Below are positions 33,945 to 44,734 of a stretch of 54,090 bases of DNA, piece after piece (position 1 is the stretch's first letter; each line of letters begins with the position of its first letter). The stretch lies in the NCBI RefSeq assembly GCF_005405265.1, contig NZ_BJDS01000001.1, positions 64,001 through 118,090 of the forward strand, written 5' to 3'. The notes under the pieces were generated by a model, which worked only from the letters and a program-made list of their open reading frames with translations, was not told the origin of the DNA and made no database searches. The DNA comes from Enterococcus songbeiensis (lineage in GTDB: Bacteria; Bacillota; Bacilli; Lactobacillales; Enterococcaceae). The position numbers and the translations under genes are program-made.

Positions 33945-33973
33945 ACTATAGCATGGAATATGTCGTGACACAA
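33945..33973 (-). promoter_or_regulatory. folT promoter
   Basis: Minus strand TTGTGT (33973-33968), spacer 17, TATAGT (33950-33945) with an extended TGC before it. The start point would be about 20 bases before the riboswitch. Confidence 0.7.
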
Positions 33974-34044
33974 TTTAAAGAGACTACTTTTGCTGTTTTT
34001 TTTGAAACTTTCTGAAAAAGAAGATGATTCGTAAGCCTACTGTC

Positions 34045-34773
34045 TCACTTCACCAAATACAGCGACTGACTTCCCATGCTTTCATAAATTTTCTCTAAAT
34101 CACTTTTGGCTATTTTTCGATTTTTATGCCCATAGGGATCGTTGACGTACATTGTTTCTTGATTGATTCCGGTAATCACTACAGAATGAATCAAAGGGGT
34201 TACTTCAATTCTGCCAGAGGTGGTTTGCCAATACCAAAAGTCATCTTCGGTTGGGACTTCAAGTTCCACCGTTGCAAGAATCCATACGGGTGTTCCTTTT
34301 CTTACCCGTTCTGTAATTTCCTGAAAAGATTCCTCTGAGCCGCTTTTAACTTCTTCTTTAACGATTTTTTTTGCAACCTTGGCAATTGGTTCTACCCAGA
34401 CGCCCATCGCTTCATCCCCACCGTAAATATTCCCCACAAATCCTTCTCGAGGATCCCCACGATGTATCTCATCCTCATAAAGAGGCACGTAATCCAGAAG
34501 TTCTGCTAATTGATTTTTATCAACTTGATACCCATAAAATTGTAAAAGCATCGACAACGCCGTCACCTCACAGCCATTTTCCAATGCCGGCTCCGTAAAT
34601 TGATTTTCCAAAGGAACGTCCATCAGGCTGGCTTCCGGTGAGGATTCGCTTGTTGCTGTAGAACTTAAACGAGTGACAGGTGTTTCTTTTGGTTGAGACT
34701 TCTGAGAAAAAACGAAACCACCGGTAATTATTAGTGCTACGCCGATCACGAGCACAAGCCATTTTTTCTTCAC
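34045..34773 (-). CDS. Anchored C39-like (papain-fold) peptidase
   Basis: 242 residues from GTG 34773 (GAGGTGG six bases upstream). An N-terminal helix (WLVLVIGVALIITGGFVF) is followed by a short Ser/Thr linker and the C39_2-type domain. The catalytic Cys68 lies in ENGCEVTALSM, the His in HSVVITGI (about 195) and the Asp in VNDPYG. Proteins of this type are secreted cysteine peptidases or amidase-like enzymes of uncertain substrate in enterococci and staphylococci. It seems to be a single-gene unit. Confidence 0.85.
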   Translation of the reverse strand: MKKKWLVLVIGVALIITGGFVFSQKSQPKETPVTRLSSTATSESSPEASLMDVPLENQFTEPALENGCEVTALSMLLQFYGYQVDKNQLAELLDYVPLYEDEIHRGDPREGFVGNIYGGDEAMGVWVEPIAKVAKKIVKEEVKSGSEESFQEITERVRKGTPVWILATVELEVPTEDDFWYWQTTSGRIEVTPLIHSVVITGINQETMYVNDPYGHKNRKIAKSDLEKIYESMGSQSLYLVK

Positions 34774-34845
34774 GTTGTCCCACCTCTTTCTTATATCACT
34801 TTTTTATTTTAACAGCTAATGTAAAATTGCGCATTTTTTCAGCGA

Positions 34846-34881
34846 TAAAAAACCTCCGCTATTTCTGAGAATAACAGAGGT
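34846..34881 (-). terminator. niaX terminator
   Basis: Minus strand ACCTCTGTTATT pairs with AATAGCGGAGGT (two mismatches), loop about six, then TTTTTT. Confidence 0.7.
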
Positions 34882-34895
34882 AAATTATTTTTCAT

Positions 34896-35510
34896 TTATG
34901 CGATTGGCTTCATCGATTGTATCTGGGTTTGTTTTGCTTTGGAAAAAATCGGCAACGTAAATTGTTTGCTTAGCACTCCTGCCACAAAATAAGCCAGTGA
35001 ATAGTCGATCATACTGTGGATTAGACCACCGATTCCCATGAGGACAAAGAAGAAATAAAAGGCACCGCCCTCAATTGAGCTTGCGGGAACATTACCGACA
35101 AAGTTAAAGGCCATGACAACCAGCATCTCTACAAACGCATGCAGTACACCAATAACTAAATTGAAGGTTTGAAAACGCAAATTGAATAAACTGACCTTGC
35201 CGTTTTGCATGACGATGCCCGGATGTTTTTGTAAGTAAATCGCTCCGGCAATAGCAAAAACAAGATGGCTCAACGCCCGCAGCGTGATAATAATTGGCAA
35301 ACCTGAGATCAAAAACCCAAATGTCGTGCCTAAAGCAACTGCCACTGCGATGCCTGGTGAAAAGAACATGGCGATAAACAAAGGCACATGACTTGCTAAC
35401 GTAAATGATGCCGGACCGATGACGATTTTTGGCATGACCATCGGAATCATAATACCCAATCCAATCAACAAGGCACTGATTGTTAAGTGGCGTACAGAAT
35501 TTTTTTTCAT
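34896..35510 (-). CDS. niaX: Niacin ECF transporter substrate-binding protein NiaX
   Basis: 204 residues from ATG 35510 (AAGGAG seven bases upstream; the open frame further up lacks a start signal). Five to six membrane helices, with the block IVIGPASFTLASHVPLFIAMFFSP that I associate with NiaX of lactic bacteria. It would supply niacin for NAD synthesis using the shared ECF module. Two copies of GTGTCTTGACA in the promoter region match the NiaR regulator motif as remembered, which supports the substrate call. Confidence 0.8.
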   Translation of the reverse strand: MKKNSVRHLTISALLIGLGIMIPMVMPKIVIGPASFTLASHVPLFIAMFFSPGIAVAVALGTTFGFLISGLPIIITLRALSHLVFAIAGAIYLQKHPGIVMQNGKVSLFNLRFQTFNLVIGVLHAFVEMLVVMAFNFVGNVPASSIEGGAFYFFFVLMGIGGLIHSMIDYSLAYFVAGVLSKQFTLPIFSKAKQTQIQSMKPIA

Positions 35511-35570
35511 TTTTTTCTCCTTTTTACTAGTGAATTTCCTGACAAACATTTTTTATTTTTTCTTTCAACT

Positions 35571-35632
35571 GTCAAGACACCTGAATGTCATTTATTTTAG
35601 ATGGAAATCTTAAATGTGTCAAGACACTTGTC
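35571..35632. promoter_or_regulatory. Two NiaR-like operators flanking the niaX promoter
   Basis: GTCAAGACAC occurs at 35571-35580 and again at 35618-35627 (47 bases apart). The first lies about 15 bases downstream of the -10; the second contains the -35 box. This arrangement fits repression by NiaR when niacin is plentiful. Confidence 0.6.
35594..35622 (-). promoter_or_regulatory. niaX promoter
   Basis: Minus strand TTGACA (35622-35617), spacer exactly 17, TAAAAT (35599-35594). Confidence 0.75.
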
Positions 35633-35644
35633 TGGTTTTCTTTC

Positions 35645-35668
35645 AAAAAAATCCCCGAAAATTCTTCG
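35645..35668 (-). terminator. glpK terminator
   Basis: Minus strand CCTCGAAgaattTTCGgGG-type hairpin followed by a run of seven T, about 15 bases after glpK. Confidence 0.65.
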
Positions 35669-35681
35669 AGGATTAATGGTT

Positions 35682-37211
<1,530 letters not shown>

Positions 37212-37274
37212 TTACTACGTTTATTTAGCGCGAGGCAACTTTTTTGGGAATTTGTGGTTGGTTTATCAGCAGAT

Positions 37275-37293
37275 AGTTATACTTCTTATAACT
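37275..37293. repeat. Inverted repeat upstream of glpK
   Basis: AGTTATA, five bases, TATAACT: a perfect 7+5+7 palindrome about 100 bases before glpK. It may be an operator or simply a small hairpin. A weak promoter (TTGCCT, spacer 18, TAAGAT on the minus strand) lies between it and glpK. Confidence 0.35.
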
Positions 37294-37377
37294 AGTTAAC
37301 AAACGTCTATGAATGACGAAAAAAACGGTCTGATCGTCTATTCCCCAGAAGCACTCCTAAAAAAAATATAACTAAAA

Positions 37378-37412
37378 AAATGGTAGGAGCGATTATGCTA
37401 CTCTACCATTTT
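37378..37412 (-). terminator. Terminator of the tatD-rnmV-rsmA operon
   Basis: Minus strand ATGGTAG pairs with CTACCAT, with an inner GAG/CTC, then TTTTTTT, shortly after rsmA. Confidence 0.75.
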
Positions 37413-37430
37413 TTTGTTTTCTACCTATTT

Positions 37431-38918
<1,488 letters not shown>

Positions 38919-38919
<1 letters not shown>

Positions 38920-39686
38920 TAATCAATCCTAAACAACCGATGGGCGTTGCCACGCGTCTGATTGGCAAGTTCTTCAAAAGGTACCCCACGAAGCTCAGCA
39001 ATTTTTTCGACAACATACCGAGTATAGCCGGGCTCATTGCGCTTGCCGCGATAAGGAACCGGCGCCAGATAAGGCGCATCTGTTTCAACCAATAATTTAT
39101 CCAACGGCACGATTTGTGCTGCCTCCTGAACATCCGTTGCTTTTTTAAAGGTAACCACGCCACTGAAAGAAAGGTGCATTCCCAGTTCTAAAAAGCGTTT
39201 CGCCCATTCGGCATCACCACTATAGCTGTGCATGATTCCACCGATATCTCGGACATCTTCTTCCTTCAAAATTTGATAAGTATCCTCAATAGCTTCCCGC
39301 ATGTGGATACTGATTGGCAGATTCATTTCTTTGGCAATGGCGATTTGACGGCGAAAAACCTTGTCTTGAACTTCTTTCGGATCTTCCATCCAATGATAAT
39401 CCAAGCCGATTTCCCCTAAAGCAACTACTTTTGGCAAGGTTAGTTTTTGTTGCAGGTCTTCTTCGATTTCTTTGCTGTAACTGCCTGCTTCAGTTGGATG
39501 CCAACCGATTATGCTGTAAATGAAAGGATATTTTTTGCTGAGGGCTAGACTTTTTTCAATCGTCGGGGTATCAAAGCCGACAACAGCCATTTCTGAAACC
39601 CCCAGTTCTTTTGCTCGCTGGATAGTTTCTGGGATATCCTCATTGAATTGTTCGGCATTTAAATGAGTATGAGAATCAAAAATCAT
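38919..39686 (-). CDS. TatD-family metal-dependent hydrolase
   Basis: 255 residues. Metal ligands appear in FDSHTHLN (His pair), LGEIGLDYH (Glu), ISIHMREA (His), GIMHSYSGD (His) and VETDAPYL (Asp), the amidohydrolase TatD pattern. These proteins are DNases or D-aminoacyl-tRNA-related hydrolases; the exact cell role is debated. It heads the tatD-rnmV-rsmA operon. Confidence 0.95.
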
Positions 39687-39852
39687 CTCTACTCCTCCTT
39701 TGTTTTCGTAATAAACTTTCTATACTAAATCTTCGTTTTCCCAAACACTTGTTGGAAGTACTGTCTTCTTTTCCTCTCTAACTTTAGCATATTTTCAAAA
39801 AAATGAAACCTGTCGCGCCCCGATTCTTACAAGCAATTTTATAAAATTGGAA

Positions 39853-39885
39853 GTAAAAAACATCCGTCTGGAGTTGGATGTTTTT
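39853..39885. repeat. Small inverted repeat upstream of the 39935 gene
   Basis: AACATCC and GGATGTT with a ten-base loop, flanked by A-run and T-run, like a bidirectional terminator. No gene ends next to it on either strand, so its purpose is unclear. The rest of the 39687-39934 gap shows only weak promoter-like elements for tatD. Confidence 0.4.
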
Positions 39886-39934
39886 CTTCTCACCAGCTTG
39901 TATACTGAAGCTATCTATTAAAGGAGGTTTTCCT

Positions 39935-40534
39935 GTGGATCATTTTCAGCGATCTTTTCCACGAGTGGCTGCGTATTTGCGCAACCAACAACTGTCTCAG
40001 CATGAATCGGGATTGTCCCGATTGCATTGGCTGCTTTTAGGTGTCTTCAGCCTACTGACTGTCTCTGGTTTCTCCACACAACTTTTCTGCTTGTTCCTTC
40101 TTATCGGTGCGGCGGCGTTGATCAAAGGACCAGCTATGCTGCTTTATGGCGCTGTCTATTCTTTTTTAATCGGTCTTTTTCCACCATTAGGTATTGTCCT
40201 GTCTCTGCTTTTCTTTTTGCTTTCGATCCGCCAAATTACTCGAAATTGGCGTTTTGGTTTGGTGGCAAGTTTCTTTTATCTTTATCCCTTTGCTTTGACG
40301 GCTTTTAAGTTTTTTACTGATTGGGACTCTTTTTGGGTGGTCACATTATTGGCAGGTGCGGGAATCTTCACTAGTCATTTTCTGCTAACACAGTTGTATC
40401 ATCGCTATGGTGCCAGCCGCAGTGTCGCCTGGTCGTTACTTTTAGTTCCTTACGATTGCCTCGTCTTTTTCATTCCGAAAAAAGCAAAAAAAATTCCTGT
40501 TTCCAAAGGTCCCCGAAATCGAACGTTTAAATGA
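39935..40534 (+). CDS. Multi-pass membrane protein of unknown function
   Basis: 199 residues from the GTG at 39935, seven bases after AGGAGG. An N-terminal polar part of about 40 residues (HFQRSFPRVAAYLRNQQLS) precedes five or six hydrophobic helices with much Leu and Phe (SFLIGLFPPLGIVLSLLFFLL). The C-terminus is short and basic. I do not recognise the family. A terminator follows and the gene seems to stand alone. Confidence 0.7.
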   Translation: MDHFQRSFPRVAAYLRNQQLSQHESGLSRLHWLLLGVFSLLTVSGFSTQLFCLFLLIGAAALIKGPAMLLYGAVYSFLIGLFPPLGIVLSLLFFLLSIRQITRNWRFGLVASFFYLYPFALTAFKFFTDWDSFWVVTLLAGAGIFTSHFLLTQLYHRYGASRSVAWSLLLVPYDCLVFFIPKKAKKIPVSKGPRNRTFK

Positions 40535-40567
40535 AACTTTTCTTTTAAGAAAGGTTTCATTTTTTGT
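40529..40567 (+). terminator. Terminator after the 39935 gene
   Basis: AAATGAAAC pairs with GTTTCATTT, inner TTTCT/AGAAA, then a T-run; it overlaps the stop codon region. Confidence 0.7.
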
Positions 40568-40729
40568 TGTTATTTCACTCTGTTTTATGCCGATTCTTCT
40601 TCACCTCAATAAAAAATAATCTGTTTTCTATTCCCTTTTTCCACAAGAATTTCACGGGATGTTCGATTGCTTTTTTTGCTTTTATCCTCTATTCTATACT
40701 TTAGCAGACAAACAAAGGAGACCTTCCAT

Positions 40730-41779
40730 ATGCTGATCTTTTTAGGGATTCTAGCAGTATTTTTAGGCATAGCTTTCTACGCGGTCTTCATTGAACCCCG
40801 CAGGCTGAAAGCCAAACATTATCTCATTCGCAAAAATAAAGCGCGGGTTTTAGATATTTCCAATGCTTATGATCTTTTCACCGCCGATTCGGATGTCGTT
40901 ATCGCCCACCTCAGCGATTTTCATTTTTCTCACTGGTACAAACCAAAACGTATCAATAAAATCATTCGCTCAATCATGGAAAACCAACCGGATTTGATTG
41001 TTTTTACCGGCGATTTATTAGACGACTACAAACATTGGCCGGTGAAGCAGACAAACCGACTGATTGAAAAATTAAAAAAATTGCATGCACCGATGGGAAA
41101 AATCGCCGTTCTGGGAAACCACGACTACAAAAGTGACGGAAAGCATTTTGTACTGGAAATCCTGCACGAAGCTGGTTTCACCGTTTTGACCAACGAATCG
41201 GTTTTCGGGTCAGATGCTCAGGTATCTATGACGATTGCTGGAATTGAAGATCCTTCTTCAGGGCAAGCTCGGTACAACTATGAGAATACATTGGCAGAAT
41301 GGCACATCTTACTCGTCCATCAACCTGACAGTATTCAACACGTCAAAAATCTGGCAATCTATGATTTAGTTTTAGCTGGACACAGCCACGGCGGACAGAT
41401 TCGCCTACCTTTTTATCAGGTCAAAAATGCGGGTGCGACCCGTTACACCCATAGATTGTATTTACCCACGAAGCAAACTATCCTATCCGTAAGTTCAGGA
41501 ATCGGTACAACAATGCTGCCTGCACGTTTTCGCGTTCCACCAGAAATTCTTTACTATCATTTGTCTAATAAAACGGAAGCTTTCAGCACCGATTTCACTG
41601 ACATAAAAAATAAGATCAAACAAAAAACAAACCTTTCACCAATAAATCCAACGCCTCCACAAGATACCGAGAAAAAGGAGAATCCTCCTGAAGCCGTGGC
41701 AAAACAATCTGGTAAGATCGTTTCCCTCGCTCCGTATCGACGAATAAAAAAAGAGCAGTTGCAAGAAGAGGTTTTGTGA
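40730..41779 (+). CDS. Membrane-anchored metallophosphoesterase (YkuE/YaeI-like)
   Basis: 349 residues from the ATG at 40730, nine bases after AAGGAG; the frame upstream has no ribosome site. An N-terminal helix (LIFLGILAVFLGIAFYAVFI) anchors a calcineurin-like domain: LSDFHFSHW, FTGDLLDDY, LGNHDYKSD, LVHQPDSI and LAGHSHGGQIRLP give the full set of metal ligands. Relatives hydrolyse phospholipid head groups or UDP-diacylglucosamine. The C-terminal 70 residues are Pro/Lys-rich and unusual for the family. Confidence 0.88.
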   Translation: MLIFLGILAVFLGIAFYAVFIEPRRLKAKHYLIRKNKARVLDISNAYDLFTADSDVVIAHLSDFHFSHWYKPKRINKIIRSIMENQPDLIVFTGDLLDDYKHWPVKQTNRLIEKLKKLHAPMGKIAVLGNHDYKSDGKHFVLEILHEAGFTVLTNESVFGSDAQVSMTIAGIEDPSSGQARYNYENTLAEWHILLVHQPDSIQHVKNLAIYDLVLAGHSHGGQIRLPFYQVKNAGATRYTHRLYLPTKQTILSVSSGIGTTMLPARFRVPPEILYYHLSNKTEAFSTDFTDIKNKIKQKTNLSPINPTPPQDTEKKENPPEAVAKQSGKIVSLAPYRRIKKEQLQEEVL

Positions 41780-41818
41780 AAGAGCGGTATTGTCGTAAAA
41801 AGCAATACGGCTTTTTTT
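41780..41818 (+). terminator. Terminator of the metallophosphoesterase gene
   Basis: AGCGGTATTG pairs with CAATACGGCT (one mismatch), loop about ten, then a T-run. Confidence 0.65.
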
Positions 41819-41857
41819 CATGGCTTTTCTATTTTTCTCATTCATCAATTCAGTCAC

Positions 41858-41886
41858 TTGACAGCATCGTAAAAATCGGTTATTAT
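41858..41886 (+). promoter_or_regulatory. Consensus promoter of the MarR operon
   Basis: TTGACA (41858-41863), spacer 17, TATTAT (41881-41886): a near-perfect promoter. Confidence 0.8.
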
Positions 41887-41902
41887 TTGCTTGCGCAAGT
41901 AA
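41887..41902. promoter_or_regulatory. Palindromic operator in the MarR promoter
   Basis: TTGCTTGCGCAAGTAA contains a perfect ten-base palindrome CTTGCGCAAG at the expected transcription start, well placed for repression by the MarR protein encoded 26 bases downstream. Confidence 0.6.
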
Positions 41903-41927
41903 ATTATTTCCAAGTAAGGAGAAGTCT

Positions 41928-42344
41928 ATGAAAGAAACTGAAATTGATTTATTAGAGTGGCTCCCAATTATTTCCCGCAATTACACAATGACCCTTGATC
42001 AGCAATTGCTAAAAATCGGCTTGAATTCCAGCCTATATTACTACGTGATCAAATTATATGAGTTTGGCGATTTGCCTCAAGAAAAATTGGTCCGACTTAC
42101 AGGAGTCAATGCCAGCAACGTTACCCGTGCGGTTCAAAAGTTGATTCACTCTGGCTTAGTGACAAAAAAAGAAAACCCTGACGATCGCCGCGGCTTTTTA
42201 CTTTCACTAACGACAGAAGGAAGAACCCTTTATCCGCAGATTCTAGATTCTTTGGAAAAAGTTACGGCAGATTTCTTAGCACCACTTTCCCCACAACAAA
42301 AAGACATTTTTGTCCAGTCCCTTAGCTTATTACGATCCCATTAG
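41928..42344 (+). CDS. MarR-family transcriptional regulator
   Basis: 138 residues. Winged helix: LYYYVIKLYEFGDLPQEKLVRLTGVNASNVTRAVQKLIHSGLVTKKENPDDRRGFLLSLTTEGR has the recognition helix and the DxRxxxLxLT wing typical of MarR. It likely dimerises through its terminal helices, represses its own promoter and responds to a small molecule. The two genes after it, at 14 and 28 bases, probably belong to its operon, so their function would reveal the signal. Confidence 0.9.
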   Translation: MKETEIDLLEWLPIISRNYTMTLDQQLLKIGLNSSLYYYVIKLYEFGDLPQEKLVRLTGVNASNVTRAVQKLIHSGLVTKKENPDDRRGFLLSLTTEGRTLYPQILDSLEKVTADFLAPLSPQQKDIFVQSLSLLRSH

Positions 42345-42358
42345 GAGGTAACGTAATT

Positions 42359-42925
42359 ATGGATAAACTTACACTCATCCAACAATTTATCACATTTCCA
42401 TCAGACTATCAGTTGACGGAACAAACAAATGAAAAAAGAAACAATCGAAAGGTAGATATTTTCCGCTATCAAAAGAATGGCGAATTTACATTGAATGGTC
42501 CTCGAATCATCGCAATTTTTCAGAAAGATACCTTAGTAAGTTTAAAAAATTTCTCTTCGCTTCCAACAGGCACACTGTTCGATTTTCCCCGTGCAAAAAC
42601 GTTTGGTGAAGAACTCTTTGAAAAAATCAACCCAACATATGCCAAGCATCTTTCTTTTCTTCGCATAGAAAAACAACAACGGAGTTATCTCAGCGAGGGA
42701 ACAGCTGTCACTTTTCCGGTGGAATGGGTCAAATTTGCCCACAGTAATGGCAGCTACAACTGGGTCACTCTAGGAGGCGATGGTACGCTGATTGAAATGG
42801 AAATCGATTCACGGTGGGATTATTTTCGTGGACGGCGAAAAACAGAGATGTGGGATAATGATGATTGGGTCCTTGCCCATGAAGGAAACGGTCCACAATT
42901 ACCAGCACCACAAGCACTAGCTTAA
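42359..42925 (+). CDS. Protein of unknown function in the MarR operon
   Basis: 188 residues, ATG with TAGGAGG upstream. No signal peptide or membrane segment. Composition is rich in Phe, Trp and charged residues, with beta-like segments (TFPVEWVKFAHSNGSYNWVTLGGDGTLIEMEID) and Trp-rich WDYFRGRRKTEMWDNDDW near the C-terminus. I do not recognise a family. It is in an operon with the MarR gene. Confidence 0.7.
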   Translation: MDKLTLIQQFITFPSDYQLTEQTNEKRNNRKVDIFRYQKNGEFTLNGPRIIAIFQKDTLVSLKNFSSLPTGTLFDFPRAKTFGEELFEKINPTYAKHLSFLRIEKQQRSYLSEGTAVTFPVEWVKFAHSNGSYNWVTLGGDGTLIEMEIDSRWDYFRGRRKTEMWDNDDWVLAHEGNGPQLPAPQALA

Positions 42926-42953
42926 TGAAAAAGCCACGAGAGGAAGTTTGTCA

Positions 42954-43169
42954 ATGAATGAAATAGACTACGATACGACCTTGACATTATTGGGACAATT
43001 GCGGGAAAAATTACGACGATTGGAAGAAACCGATTATATCACTGCCTATTACAAAGGTTACAGCGCCAGCGGCATGACCTTGGCTGAAATTCAAGAAGCA
43101 ACTGTGGAACTGACAGAACAGATTTTGGAGATTGAACGGTATTTGGAGGATGAGGAGTTATCCTACTAA
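42954..43169 (+). CDS. Small helical protein of unknown function
   Basis: 71 residues from ATG 42954 (AGGA about nine bases upstream; the TTG at 42948 is less likely). Almost entirely charged alpha-helix, with two heptad-like stretches (LTLLGQLREKLRRLEE and LTEQILEIERYLEDEE) and a central YYKGYSASGMT turn. A helical hairpin is likely. No family recognised. It is the last gene of the MarR operon. Confidence 0.65.
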   Translation: MNEIDYDTTLTLLGQLREKLRRLEETDYITAYYKGYSASGMTLAEIQEATVELTEQILEIERYLEDEELSY

Positions 43170-43170
43170 A

Positions 43171-43236
43171 AAAGCCCCTGAGACAACTCTCGTGCAGCGC
43201 TACACGCTAGCAAGGTTGTCTCAGGGGTTTTATTTT
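43171..43236. terminator. Long bidirectional terminator
   Basis: AGCCCCTGAGACAAC near 43173 pairs with GTTGTCTCAGGGG near 43212, with a nested CGTG/CACG in the loop and A/T runs on both sides. It separates the MarR operon from the converging permease gene. Confidence 0.85.
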
Positions 43237-43245
43237 TTCCATCAT

Positions 43246-44556
43246 TTACACATTCAAAATCCACATAAATCCGATAAATACAAAAAACAATACATACATG
43301 ATTGGCGAAACTTCTTTGCCTCGTTTTGCAGCGATCATGGTGATTGGGTAGAAAATGAAGCCCAAGGCAATTCCGTCTGAAATGCTGTAAGTTAGCGGCA
43401 TGCCCAAAAGAATCAGAAACGAAGGAATGGCAATTTCCATCTCGTGCCATTTAATTTCTCGTAAAGATTGTGCCATCAAAATACCCACAACGATTAACGC
43501 TGGTGCCGTGACTTGTGATGTAACGACCGATAATAGTGGTGAGAAGAACAAGCCTAGGATAAAGAACAGCCCTGTCGTGATTGCTGTCAATCCTGAACGT
43601 CCTCCTACAGCAATTCCTGCTGAAGATTCCACATAAGCACCCACCGGAGAGGTTCCTAAAAGCGAACCCGCCAGCATCGCAGTTGAATCAGAAGCCAACG
43701 CTTTTCCGACACGAGGCATTTTATTGTCTTTCATAAAACCTGCTTGATTGGCTAATCCCACCAATGTTCCGGCAGTATCAAAAAAAGTCACCAATAAAAA
43801 GGTCAAAACAACGACCCATAGTTGCAGGGAATTGATGTCGCCAATGTGTTTGACTGCAACTAAAAAGGTAGGTGCTAAGCTGGGGGCACCGGAAATAATT
43901 TTTTCAGGCATTGAAATCAAGCCTGTAATCAAGCCTAGGACAGTAGTTGCTACCATTCCGATAAATATCCCACCTGGTACCCGACGAACCATCAAAATCG
44001 CCGTAATAACCAATCCAAAAATAGTCAGCCAAGTCGTTCCTACAGAAAAGGAGCCTAAACCAACCAGTGTTGATTCATTCGCAACGATGATCCCACCTTC
44101 GCTTAATCCTAAGAAGGCAATAAACAAACCAATACCGCCAGAAATGGCGTATTTTAAATCGGTGGGAATTGCATCAATAATCAGCTCCCGCAATTTAAAA
44201 ATCGTAATCAAAATAAAAATCAGTGAAGCGACAAAAACTCCGGCCAATGCCGTTTCCCATGGAATACCCATTCCGACACAGACAGAATAGGCAAAGAATG
44301 CATTGATGCCCAAAGCGGGTGCGGTGGCGATGGGATACCGAGCAAGTACCCCCATTAAAATACAGCCGATCGCACTAGCTAAGGCGGTAGCAGTAAAAAC
44401 CGCCCCTTCATCCATCCCCGAAGCACCCAACACCGTAGGATTGACAAATAAAATATACGCCATCGAAATAAATGTCGTAAAACCCGCCAAAATTTCTCGT
44501 TTTACCGTTGTATGTAATTTCTCGATCTCAAAGTAGGAAAGAATTTTTTCCTTCAT
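43246..44556 (-). CDS. NCS2 purine permease, AzgA/PbuG/PbuO type
   Basis: 436 residues, 12-14 membrane helices. Family blocks: REILAGFTTFISMAYILFVNP at the N-terminus, APALGINAFFAYSVCVGMG (about 75-95), AISGGIGLFIAFLGL, and the TFFDTAGTLVGLANQAG segment (about 265-285). This is the AzgA-like branch, which imports guanine, hypoxanthine or adenine by proton symport. The ATG has GGGGGA upstream. No purine riboswitch is seen; PurR-box-like sequences occur in the upstream gap. Confidence 0.9.
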   Translation of the reverse strand: MKEKILSYFEIEKLHTTVKREILAGFTTFISMAYILFVNPTVLGASGMDEGAVFTATALASAIGCILMGVLARYPIATAPALGINAFFAYSVCVGMGIPWETALAGVFVASLIFILITIFKLRELIIDAIPTDLKYAISGGIGLFIAFLGLSEGGIIVANESTLVGLGSFSVGTTWLTIFGLVITAILMVRRVPGGIFIGMVATTVLGLITGLISMPEKIISGAPSLAPTFLVAVKHIGDINSLQLWVVVLTFLLVTFFDTAGTLVGLANQAGFMKDNKMPRVGKALASDSTAMLAGSLLGTSPVGAYVESSAGIAVGGRSGLTAITTGLFFILGLFFSPLLSVVTSQVTAPALIVVGILMAQSLREIKWHEMEIAIPSFLILLGMPLTYSISDGIALGFIFYPITMIAAKRGKEVSPIMYVLFFVFIGFMWILNV

Positions 44557-44581
44557 TTGATTTCCCCCTAATCAACTAATT

Positions 44582-44692
44582 AATATTGTTCGTAATAAGT
44601 GCATATTTCTCTTAAAGAACGTATTTAATCATATATTATTCGGAATGATAAGTAAATATTGAATTGAGAATTAGCGAAGAATCCGAACGTTT
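44582..44692. promoter_or_regulatory. PurR-box-like elements upstream of the purine permease
   Basis: CGAAC-type motifs: ACGAACAATATT (minus strand, 44582-44594), CCGAATAATAT (minus, 44633-44644) and CCGAACGTTT (plus, 44683-44692). They resemble the PurBox core CCGAACAWT but spacing is not the classical pair. Confidence 0.35.
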
Positions 44693-44734
44693 CAAAAAAT
44701 TGGCTATTAAAATACCTCAATAATTTGTACTTCT

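Noticed and set aside
43748..44290. 180-codon plus-strand frame opposite the purine permease
   Set aside because: Its Lys/Pro/Ile composition is what the reverse complement of a membrane protein gives; the permease is clearly real.
44557..44734. Purine riboswitch upstream of the NCS2 permease
   Set aside because: The paired loop sequences of the purine aptamer are not present on the minus strand; PurR-like boxes explain the region better.
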